Source: Roridomyces roridus (lineage: Eukaryota > Basidiomycota > Agaricomycetes > Agaricales > Mycenaceae). Taken from it: a stretch of DNA of 64,000 bases. Positions 21,316 through 31,002 of this stretch are shown piece by piece. The stretch spans positions 992,001 to 1,056,000 of the forward strand of contig JARKIF010000003.1 of assembly GCA_029378245.1 (NCBI GenBank), written 5' to 3'. Position numbers and translations under genes: made by a program. Under the pieces are notes generated by a model, which worked only from the letters and a program-made list of their open reading frames with translations, ran no database searches and was not told the origin of the DNA. Positions within the stretch are counted from its first letter, which is position 1, and every line of letters begins with the position of its first letter.

Positions 21316-22783
21316 ATGGATCTTGACTCTGACTCGCCCGGCGCCCCGCTCTTCTGTCCCCCGTGCTACTCTCTCGACCCCGCGATCGACGAGACGCGTT
21401 TGAGCTTGTCCCCACTCACTGGGACACGACCCCTCCCCACTGGAATTTTCACCAAAGGCTGTAGCTCGGCCACCGTCATCCTGTACGACCAGGAACCTAA
21501 CACGACGGTGCCTTGTTACGGGAGAGGATCCTATCTTCGGGGCTCGCTCCTTCTTGACCGAGACCTGAGCAATATATGCCAAGTCTCAGCCAAGGTGCGT
21601 GTCGAGTACATGCCTTAATAAACGAAAGTTCAACACTTTGTTCAGCTGCAGGCCCGTATGGAAGTGACCACGTCCGAATCTGGGATAATGGTCACCAAAT
21701 TTCTGAACGAGACTCTTTTGCTGTGGTCGGCCTCTGCCTCCAGTTCCACCTCATCGTGCCCAGCATCTCTATCCTTCACTTTCCGCCTTCCAACATCCGT
21801 TCAGCTGGGGGGCGTAGTGGGGCCTCTGCCTCCCTCTTATGGGGCGAAATTCAATGGATACCCCGCCCTCTTCGCCCAATCTGCGTATATTTTGACGATA
21901 TCAATCACACGGAGCGGAAAGTTGTTGTCTAGAACCAAAACGTGCGTATTTCAACCATGCATTCGTTGGTTGAAATTGAGCCGTGGTTGGTTAGAATTTC
22001 TATACCTCTGGAATATATTCCTCAGACGCGTCCGCCACGGGTTATGCTAAGCTCGAGGGGCTGTTTCTTTGCTTCACTTAGAGCAATGCCCGAAGAATGG
22101 GACCAAACTTCTTTCATCATGCGCGCCAGGTCCGACTCGCCACTAGCGCCAATACAGTGTCAAGTGGGTATTTCTCTCACTGAAAATAACCAAATTAATG
22201 GACAACAAGGTCTTCTCCCCCTCGGTCAAAGTCTTCGGCTTGGCCGATACTATTCCCCTCCACCTGCAGATGTGCGGTGATCTGGCCTCGTTGCGCGAGT
22301 TCATTCTGCCTTGTCGTGTCGGCGATTCTGCGCCTACGGTGCGCGCGTATCTAACTCGAATGACCTCTGTGGTCTATCGCGACCGTACAACTTGGCGTAC
22401 ACAGCGTATCGGAGAGGGCCATTTCCGTGCTGTTCCCCCAGAAGTCAACTTTGATGATCTTGAATGTGAATGCGACGAACATCCAAAGTTTGATTGCGAG
22501 CCGCAGGCGCAGGTATTGGATTGGCGCGGCGAGGTGCGATGCTCGCCGGGCGTCACTGTTGGTGGCTTCCGTGCTCTTGCGGTTTCGGTCAAGGTTCGTC
22601 GTGGATCGCCGAATTTTTGAGGCTGGCTGATTTATATATTTGCGTTCACAGGATTTCATTACCATCGAGGTCACCCCGCCCCGAATAATGATGCAGGGAA
22701 AGGCCAAGGCGTCGCCACTGATGACGGTTCAACATGCCATTCCGATTCGCTTGACGACAGATAGTTTCGTCGAGCCAGCCTGA
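21316..22783 (+). CDS. Arrestin-like protein B
   Basis: Five exons, 21316-21594, 21646-21941, 21995-22163, 22210-22593 and 22652-22783, give 419 residues. It is a clear paralogue of gene A: YGRGSYLRGSLLLDRD, AKLQARMEVTT, LPPSYGAKFNGYPALFAQSA, FSPSVKVFGLADTIPLHLQM and, in the last exon, DFITIEVTPP. It carries one intron (22164-22209) that gene A lacks. A Cys/Asp/Glu-rich insertion (LECECDEHPKFDCEPQ) before LDWRGEVRC is absent from gene A. The two genes are separated by about 515 nt and run in the same direction, so they arose by tandem duplication. Confidence 0.75.
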
Positions 22784-23126
22784 TCCGAGCGCACTTTTCT
22801 TGGAGTTTCACCTTCTCGGCGAAATACACCCCTCGAACGAGTCGGTACGGAGTTCAAGTTGCCAACGAACAGCCGTAATTGTGGGCGCTTCTGCCCAAGA
22901 ACACCGGCCAACTGCGAAAGAACCGATGCTGAAATTTGGAAGTCTGCGCGGGTAATTCAACGATGCATATTCTTGTTACTACAGTAGATAAATAGGCTTT
23001 AATGTACAAACCACAAGATGAGCGCCAATTGTTCGTTCTTGTTCAGTTTTTTCAACATGCATCACAACAGCTCGTCGTGTCACTGTAATGCCGAACTGAT
23101 TTGGTCTCTAGAGCGTATTTTTCGTC
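22784..23126. other. Convergent intergenic region
   Basis: Between the stops of arrestin-like gene B and the MFS transporter. No feature was recognised. Confidence 0.5.
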
Positions 23127-25234
23127 TCAGACTCGTTGGGTCCCGAGTCTGCGGACTTGCATCATCCGGGTGATAGCAAAGAACCCTTGTCCAACCATCA
23201 TGGCCACCTTGAAGCGCAAACACATCAGACAACATTCCACAATATTCCAAAGCAGAGGACTGACCCCTGAGAAAATTATTGGTCGGTTCCACAAAAACCT
23301 ATCCGTAAGTAGGGCTCCTTGGATCGGCGCTGACCCCAGAGAGCCGAAACTACCCAAGGCGAGGGCAAGACCTATCCGGACGCTGGATAAATGTAAGTAA
23401 ACGGGAAACGAATAGTGAAACTGGCTACTCACCCAACTTCATCCGGACTTCGCGCCAGCGTAGCCAAGACGGGGAAAGCTAATGATAGCCCTGCGTTTGA
23501 TCAACACCAGGTAACATGCCGTGAAGCAGAAAAACGCACAAGCCCCAGAGAGCATACCATAGAGTACACTGACGACGATTAACGATGCACGGTCGTGTCT
23601 AGATCCCGTGGAAAATCAGCATGCTTGGGTTTGATTGTGGCGCCGGCAGCACATACACTCCCAGGACAGCAAAGATCGTGGCTCCTGTCATGAGACCACA
23701 TGGGATTTGAATGTTGTATGGACCATACAAGTCTGCCAAATAGTTGCCAAGCACCCGACCAAAGGCGCTGGATCCATTAAGAATTGCGATCTAGACAAGT
23801 AGTCAGAAAGGCAGCGTTGTAATCAACAAGATGCTCACAGAGTAAAACGCGAGGTTACTATCCACAGAGTGCTGGACGGCGTATAATTGGAGGTAGATAA
23901 CTGGACGTCATGAGGCTCCAAATGGACAACAATTACGGATCAACACACCTGGGAAGTAGAAGCCCAAAGTGCAGGTCAAGGAACTAAATCTATCAGGAAC
24001 CGCTCGGCACATTCAACGGCAGAACGCACCCAAGCACAGCGCACATGTACCCCGGATCAACAAAGAAAGTCTTGATATCAGGCGGTGCAGCAGCCCCGGG
24101 TCGTTGTCTCCGCGGCGGAAGTCTGGTGCGCATCAACGAGTTGCCGATAAAGAGGCAACCCAGGACGATGTACGCCGTCGCTCGGACGGTTTTTGCGAAC
24201 CCAATTTTCGGAAGCAAATGGCTGGGAGAGAAGACTCGTCAGCAGACATACTTTTGGAGCGTAACATGAGAGATTCACTTGATCACTGAGAGTTTTCATC
24301 AGAACTGGACACACAAAAGAACCAGACATTCACGCACTGATCGGGAAAATCATGGCACCAACTGAACTCCCGCTCAAGCCGATACCCGCCGCGAGCGCCC
24401 TCCGCCGTTTGAAGTGGTGCACATTGATACTGACAGTTGGAACGAAAGTCAGACCGAGACCGATGCCCATGCCGACACCTTGGCTGATATAGTGATATGA
24501 GCACATGTAGACCGTGACGCCAGTATGTCGGCAATGTCAGTAACCGACCTGAGGAATATCTACACAGACGGATGTTGTTAGCGCATGCAGAGGAGAAATG
24601 GAAGGGCGAACCTGGTAGTACTGCTGCGGCTTTGCGAGGGACAGCATAAACACGCTGCGAAGAACGGTCAGCAACCCGACAAGACGCGTAGATCCCGACG
24701 CACGAGAAGGTGAATATGACAGCGCCTGATATCTCTACCAGATGGAACCGTCCATTGTCGAACAATGCCCCAGAAACGACGCCGACCAAGAAGGGCATCA
24801 TAATCTGGAAGCTGCCTATCCATGAGATGCTACTTGGAGAGTGGTTGGACAAGTAGTCGCGAGTGTAGAAATCTATAGAGCATTTCATATGTCGTTACTC
24901 AACGCCGACATTGGTTACCTTGATAAACACCGAAGGAGTACAAATATCTGGACCGCGGTCAGCTATAGCGCATACAACGATCCAAGAACGCACCCAAAGG
25001 TGCTGAAGAGCACAAACCAACTGCAAGCTCGTGAGAAGTCACCCAACTCCAGCGCACACCAAGAACGTACGCGCCTACGACAGTAAGCCAACCCTTCATG
25101 TCCCCGTCTGGAACCTCCATACTCCCGGGGGCAGCAGCATCAGGGACGATGAGCTCGTCCTTTGTCTGCGATGACATCCTGCCCTCCTCAGATTGCGCTG
25201 GCACGTCGAGCCCTGCTGCTGGCGGTGGGTCCAT
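23127..25234 (-). CDS. MFS transporter, monocarboxylate-transporter-like
   Basis: Sixteen exons can be followed from the ATG at 25234 to the stop at 23127-23129. The cytosolic N-terminus (MDPPPAAGLDV) leads to WLTVVGA then WFVLFSTFG, YLYSFGVYQDFYTRDYLS, SISWIGSFQIMM, QGVGMGIGLGLTFVPTVS and HHFKRRRALAAGIGLSGSS, the MCT-family hallmarks. A 7-nt exon (24285-24279) joins FPI to HLLPKIGFAKTVRA as FPIMINHLLPKIGF, and an 11-nt exon encodes IFLS. The second half has SSAFGRVLGNYLAD, SLIVVSVLYGMLSGAW, ATLARSPDEVG and IQGALL. MCT-like fungal carriers move monocarboxylates or related acids across the plasma membrane; substrate is unknown here. I first took it for a frameshifted gene; the microexon resolves that. 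Confidence 0.85.
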
Positions 25235-25978
25235 CGTGACGGTTGAGAAAGAGAAGGAGGGAATGCAAGTTTGGCGGCATTACAACGTCGTGACCACTTC
25301 CGTCCGAAGTTTCTGCTGAGTCTTTGCTTCGGAAGTCTAAACTGGGACCAGGACCATGTCATGCCAACAAGTTGTCTTGTGTATCAGAGATCGGGTTATC
25401 CGCGTGTGGAGTGAGATTCATTCATTGCGTGGGTGTCGGCTCCAGTCAACAGACGCTGAGAAGATCTTCAATAGCTAGGATTTCTCCGATTTGATTTCCT
25501 TGACGAGTGTGCCCTCCAAAACCCAGTAAAACAGTACTTCGCTTCCCAAACGGCATTGACCCAGACAGTGGACAGACGGAATTGGATGGGTCACCCGGTG
25601 AGAAGCAAGCGGAAGGAAAGCACATGAAACCCTTCAAGTTAGGTAACAAGATTACCTATTTTGCCAAGTGCGACCCGACGACTCCGAATTACCGAGGAGT
25701 GCCGAGGAGTAAATCCCACCTATCCAACTTGACCAGATCTGCACAGACATTGTAATGCAATAAAATAGATGCTGATATATATGCTACTTATATCAAAAGA
25801 GGTCCGTAATGTCCGTGCTAATGATATGCCCATGAGTGGAAAACGAGAGTGGTCGGTCGGTCGCGGGGGGTTGGTAGCAGGGTAGAAAACAGTCCCAGTC
25901 AGTAGTGTGTGTGTGAGTACAGGAACATAACGATACACCAACCCGCTTGCAGGTCAGCTGGCCCACGAGTCTAGCCTC
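25235..25978. other. Intergenic, no gene recognised
   Basis: Upstream of the MFS gene and downstream of the membrane protease. An 82-codon open frame on the plus strand (25507-25755) matches nothing I know and has no splice partner, so it was not called. Confidence 0.5.
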
Positions 25979-27942
25979 TTAATGCTGCCTCGCCTCCCAC
26001 GGATTGTGGTATGGCACCCGCTCCGACGTCTGGACCGGCGGGTCATAGGCCTGCTCGGGATTATAGCCAACAGCGCTGGGATTGTAGGCATAGCCCGGCG
26101 GACCCTGCTGGTACATGGGCGGTGGTGCACCGCCGTACATCGTCGCTGACTGCCCGGGGGCAGGCAGATGCAGAGGGCGGTAGGCAGTCGCACGGTTCTG
26201 CCTTCGGCGTCTGCAGAACAGACCAAGGAATACAAGGAGCAGCGCGGCCCCACCGGCAGACGCCGCAATAATGATCACGGTGGTACGTGAGAGGTGTAAG
26301 CCGCTAGAGTCGTCGTCGTTGGTATTGTGCACATTGAAGATATTGACAGTGCTGTCAACACCGTTGAGGCGCTGGTCAACAAAGTCCTTGTGGGCTACGA
26401 GCCATGAGCGCGATGCGAAAACGGAAAATGGCTCCACATACCATCCGCAGGGTCTGTGATTGAGAGGAACTGGATGTACGGGTCGGCCTTGGTACTCGAG
26501 CCCGCGACAAAGTCACCGAAATTGACCAACGTGTAAACATTACGGACTGCCTTGTACATGAGATTTTCGAAAGATTGATAGCGAGAAGAGAGCACGCACG
26601 GAAGGCCATGCCAAAGATGATATCATAAGTGGGGCTGCTTCCCTTGTCGAAAGAAACTGGCTGGAACTGCGAGACATTCATTCAGTTGGTTATCGAGCAG
26701 GGTTGAGCAGACATACCATGCCGATGCAGGCATTCTGGCCGGATGAAGTCTTCCGCGCGGACATGCCAAAGATCTTGGGATCCGCAGTCGCATCCAGAGG
26801 ATGAACCGGGATAGACACCCCAGAAAACTTGAGCGTGATGTTGACCTCCTGAGTGCAAGGAACGAGCCAGACGCTCCCGAGTGAAGGGTCATCGTAGAGC
26901 TCAGCACCGGAGAACTGGCTGTAGATAGCCTGGGCAACGGCACTAAAAAAAATCCCATCAAGATCAGGTTTCCGCAGCAGAGCACAGGACGACGCACGAT
27001 GGGACCTGCGGGAGTGAAAACCCGCTGTCGATTACAACGGTGGCCTGCTTCTTGTTGGAGGTGGAGCCAACCTCTGACGTAATGGAAATGGGGTTGCCGT
27101 CGGGGCCAATGAAGCCGTTGGCGTCGAGGAGGACCTGGAAGTGCTGGTTTGCGTCATTGGAGATGGCCACTTCCGTCACGGTGAGTTTGGGCTGGCTCGT
27201 CACGTTCGTATAGTTGGATAACACCTCGCCCACGGTCAGAGAACCTGGGAAAGACTGGGAAGGATCTGAAGCGGGAAGATGAGAACAGCAGGATATCGCC
27301 TGCAAATCACGCACCATCGAGACGGCCGAGGGTAAAGGTGATAAAATTGGGAGTAGAAGTGTTTTGCGTGAAAATGTTGTCCAGGACGGTGTTTCCCTCG
27401 CTCGCCGAGTCAAAAGAACCAAAGATGACGGAGCCGCTGCTTGGCCCCAAGCCAACGAGACCCTGGCCGACAGGATGGGAGGAGTCGGGGTTGACTGAAA
27501 CTGCTGTGCGGTCAGACACTGGTTTGAGCGGAGTTGATCAGGACGCACTGAACGCCTGACCAGACACGGTGGAGCCGGCAAACCCGAGAGTCCCGGTCAA
27601 GATGTCTCCGGTCGCTCCCCCCGAGGCGTAGGATATTGTGCCAGCTTTCCCGGTCGTTGTTGTTCCCGACAGAGAGTTGGCCGCCACCCATAAATCCGAG
27701 CTCCCTGTGTCGATGAGGACTTGGAACGATTGTCCTTGAATCGTTATGTTGGTAGTGTATTGAAGGTCTGCAGAATCTCCGAGTGGGGAGGAGCCTGCGA
27801 GGGTTGCCCGGCTTGCCAGATTCGAGCGTCGTGAGAGGATGGAACGCTCGGTGGCGGGGACGTGACGGCCTTCAATTTCGAGTCGTAAAGCACATGCGAG
27901 GTCGGCAAGGAAGATGAAAGAGAGAAGGGAAGGCAATAGCAT
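25979..27942 (-). CDS. Membrane-anchored aspartic protease (A1)
   Basis: About seven exons run from the ATG at 27942 to the stop at 25979-25981. The N-terminus MLLPSLLSFIFLADLACA is a signal peptide. Catalytic sites are VLIDTGSSDLWV and VVIDSGFSLPQVP; GLVGLGPSSGSVIF and DIIFGMAFLRNVYTLVNFGD are typical fungal A1 motifs. Near the C-terminus a single membrane helix TVIIIAASAGGAALLLVFLG is followed by CRRRRQNR and a Pro/Tyr/Gly-rich cytosolic tail of about 70 residues. The protease domain should therefore face the cell exterior or the lumen. It is head-to-head with a paralogue at 28759; the two share an 816-bp intergenic region. Confidence 0.88.
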
Positions 27943-28261
27943 AGCGATGAGGGAAGAGGTGAAGAAAACGTGGGACTTGGAGACAATACCTTTTGAAGGC
28001 AGTGCGATAGGAGATCAATCAATGCCATGTCCAGTTTTTGCCGCTGTCGGCTGGGCGCTCTTTTCTTCAAGTTCAAAAGAGTTCACAGTACAACGAACTT
28101 GAAGCAAGATCGGGTTCACCGTTGTTGACGAATTCAGAGGAGATTTGAGTTGAGGGTGTTAGAGAACAAGGCTTAATCGTGTCACAAATTAGGCAAAGTG
28201 ACAACAAATGCTCTCGACGGAGGGGACCGCCACGGCTAGCAACCGTGACGGTTGCGACTGC

Positions 28262-28622
28262 GGAAAGAAAAGTTGGGTACACGGCTTGTCCATCCCGTCG
28301 CGCCGAAACGAGAGGGCGGGCGAGGGGTATAATTACCCCTGCTGCGGGCACGAGACTTCGCACTGGTTTCCAGAGAGAGAAAGGTGGCTTGCACAACTCA
28401 GAACACATCTGGTACGGCGGCAGGTGCTTAGCGCTACCAGCACGAAGTACGGAAAGAAAAGTTCGGTACACGGCTTGTCCATCCCGTCGCGCCGAAACGA
28501 GAATAATTACCCCTGCTGCGGGCACGAGAATTCAGACTGGTTTCTAGAGAAAGGTGGCTTGCACAACTCAGAATACATCTGGTACGGCGGCAGGTATACT
28601 GAGCGCTACCAAGACGAAGTAC
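28262..28622. repeat. Tandem repeat of 189 and 172 bp between divergent proteases
   Basis: Copy 1 (28262-28450) and copy 2 (28451-28622) both start GGAAAGAAAAGTT and run through ACGGCTTGTCCATCCCGTCG, AATTACCCCTGCTGCGGGCA and GGTGGCTTGCACAACTCAGA to GACGAAGTAC or CACGAAGTAC. Copy 2 lacks an 18-20 bp GC-rich piece. It sits in the shared promoter region and nearer the plus-strand gene. Confidence 0.9.
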
Positions 28623-28758
28623 TTAGAATCCACAAAAAAACTCGAGAGAGAGAGTGAGAGAGACGATTCGGGGACGACCATCGATCAGACAGCTGCCAAG
28701 CCGCAAACACTCTCTTGAGGTCCACCGCCTCGCCAGGCCTAGGACACTCCCTTGCCCA

Positions 28759-30864
28759 ATGCACTCGTTAATCCCACTCTCTCTTTTCCTTACTGTCCTC
28801 GACGTCGCCCACGCCATCAGGGTCCCTTTTAACGTCCACACCGGTACCACTCCTGCTCGTAAACTTGGCCGCCGCGCCCCCGTCCCAATCAACAACATTG
28901 GCAATGCCGAGTACATCTCCAACATAACCCTGGCTGGCGTCCAAGTCTCCGTGATTCTCGACACAGGAAGGTGTGTCCTTCTCCAACCTAGCAGCCGAGA
29001 AAGAGTAGCTGATGCGTTTAAGTTCCGACTTGTGGGTGAAATTCCCCGGAACTGCCCCCTCTACGAACAGCACCGGCAAAAGTCTCTCTCTGGCATACGC
29101 AGTGGGTTCAGCTTCCGGTGCGTTATCTGCTGGTCAAGCCGCTTCCGAGCTTTAACACGGCGCACAGGCAACATTCAGACTGCTCCGCTGCAATTCGCCA
29201 ACTTTACCGTCCCCGACCAGGCCTTCCGTGCGCTATTGCCTTGAAAGTGTGCGCCTGATACTAATGTACAATAGTGCAAGTGTCAGATTCGAGCTCCTTT
29301 TCTCCCAATGCAGCATTCAACGGCCTTGTCGGGCTGGGCCCGAATCAAGGCTCCCAGATCTACAAAAAGCTGGATAGTGACGCAGGAGGCGAATCGATGC
29401 TCAACCGTATATTCGCTCAAGACAAACTCAGCGAAAACTACATGACCTTCCTCCTCGACCGCAAGAATGACCCAAGTGATGCAAGTGACGCTTTGCATTG
29501 TGTCCTATTAGGCTCACCCGACATCTTAGACTCTCACCGGTCAATTCACGATCGCGGAGCCTGTTCCTGGTTTTGAGAACATCACCAGCCAGCCAAAGCT
29601 CAATGTGGAGACTGTCTACAAGATTTTGAAAGACCGTGCGTTCATCTTTGTTTTTACCAGCGCCATGTCTCACCGTTATTCCAGAACAACATTGGCAGGC
29701 ACTCACGGATAAGAACCATCTCGTTGGACCGGACGGAAATATCATCGACATTGAATCCATCGTGCCAAAGGCCCCTGATGGCCAACTCGTTGCCGTCTTT
29801 GACTCGGGCTTCACTTTCAGCCAAGTCCCGCGTTCCGTGTCGGACGCCATCTACGGTCGCGTTCAGGGCGCCGTGTACGACGAGAAGAACCAGTGGTGGA
29901 CAGTGCCTTGCGGACAGATGCTCAATGTCACTTTCTATTTCGGAGGGGTCGCGTTCCCCAGTGAGAGACATTCCTTCACCTCAAGTATTTGGCTCATGGC
30001 GACGCAGTCCACCCGCTTGATGTCGTTGACGACAACTTTTCCATTACCAATGCCAACGGAAGTCACGTCTGCATAGGCGCTGTTAGTCTTGTCATTCTCG
30101 AAGCCGTTCAGTACTGACTTCTCACTAGTTCCAGCCAATTACCAGCGCTTTCAGTCTTTTCGGAAACTTTGACCTCATCCTCGGCATGAGTTTCCGTAAG
30201 TCTTTACACTGTTATCCTCTCCCTCTGACTGACGTCCCCTTCAGTGCGCAACGCCTACACGCTGATGGACTTTGGCGACTGGGCCGTGGGATCCGACAAG
30301 GACCAGGGCGATCCCTACGTCCAGCTCCTTCCACTGACCACTGACCTCGCCACCGCCCATGCTGATTTCGTCAAGATCCGCCTCGCGGGCACGGACACGT
30401 CCAACTCTTCGCAATACGCGCTCCTCCCTACCTCGGAGCAGCAACATTCGCCCATCTCGGCAGCGGAGAAGAAAGCCAAGTACGAGGAGATGATTCTCAG
30501 TCGCTGGCCATACATCTTTGTCGGATGTCTCGTCTTTGTCGGGCTTGTCGTTGGGTACATTGTCTGGCGATGCTGCTGCCGGAAGAGGAGGGAGCGCAAT
30601 GCGAACAAGAACAAGGGCTTTTTCGAGCAGAAGAGCCAGACGTATTTGCCTCTGCAGGTTCAGGGGCAACAGTCGCAGGTGCAGGTCAATACTCCTGGGT
30701 TCCAGGAGCAGCACTACCCACAGCAGCAACCACACTACCCGCAGCAGGAACACTACCCACAGCAGGAACACTACCCACAGCAGGAACACTACCCACAGCA
30801 GGAACACTACCCACAGCAGGAACACTACCCGCATCAGCAACAACAGGGAGCGTATGGGTACTAG
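28759..30864 (+). CDS. Membrane-anchored aspartic protease with HYPQQE repeats
   Basis: Exon 1 starts MHSLIPLSLFLTVLDVAHA, a signal peptide. Catalytic sites are ILDTGSSDLWV (split by an intron) and AVFDSGFTFSQVP; FNGLVGLGPNQGS and LILGMSFLRNAYTLMDFGD support the family. The junction KNDPSD to TLTGQFTIAEPV needs a GC-AG intron (29480-29528, donor GCAAGT) to stay in frame. A membrane helix WPYIFVGCLVFVGLVVGYIV is followed by CCCRKRRERN and a cytosolic tail that ends in about seven HYPQQ(E) repeats and GAYGY. It is the divergent partner of the protease at 25979-27942 with the same domain order, so the pair arose by inverted duplication. Confidence 0.88.
30712..30843 (+). repeat. 18-bp coding minisatellite (HYPQQE)
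   Basis: The unit CACTACCCACAGCAGGAA is repeated with few changes, encoding HYPQQE in the C-terminal tail of the membrane protease. Copy number is likely to vary between strains. Confidence 0.9.
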
Positions 30865-31002
30865 CCAGGGGACTCTGTTCTCAGTAGCGTATGATCTTTG
30901 TAAATCTAATATTATTTCGCTGTCGACCAGAGCCGTTCGGCCGATGCTGGCCGAAGTTCCCCGCATACCATCACTTGATCAGGGCGCTCTCCGTTGACCA
31001 CA

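Noticed and set aside
19450..22783. Single fused arrestin gene
   Set aside because: Each half has its own start, full domain and stop, and the first has a TATA box; they are tandem paralogues.
23101..23400. Plus-strand 99-codon open frame
   Set aside because: It lies opposite the last two exons of the MFS transporter and matches nothing.
24240..24340. Frameshift making the MFS transporter a pseudogene
   Set aside because: Extending the first intron to CTCTCAG and keeping a 7-nt exon restores both frame and family motif, so no frameshift is needed.
25507..25755. 82-codon plus-strand open frame as a gene
   Set aside because: No recognised family, promoter signal or splice partner; composition is like the surrounding intergenic DNA.
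29440..29560. Frameshift in the plus-strand membrane protease
   Set aside because: A GC-AG intron with donor GCAAGT joins the two exons in frame.
30712..30843. CRISPR-like repeat array
   Set aside because: The repeat unit is 18 bp with no spacers and is translated as HYPQQE within an intact gene; the genome is eukaryotic.
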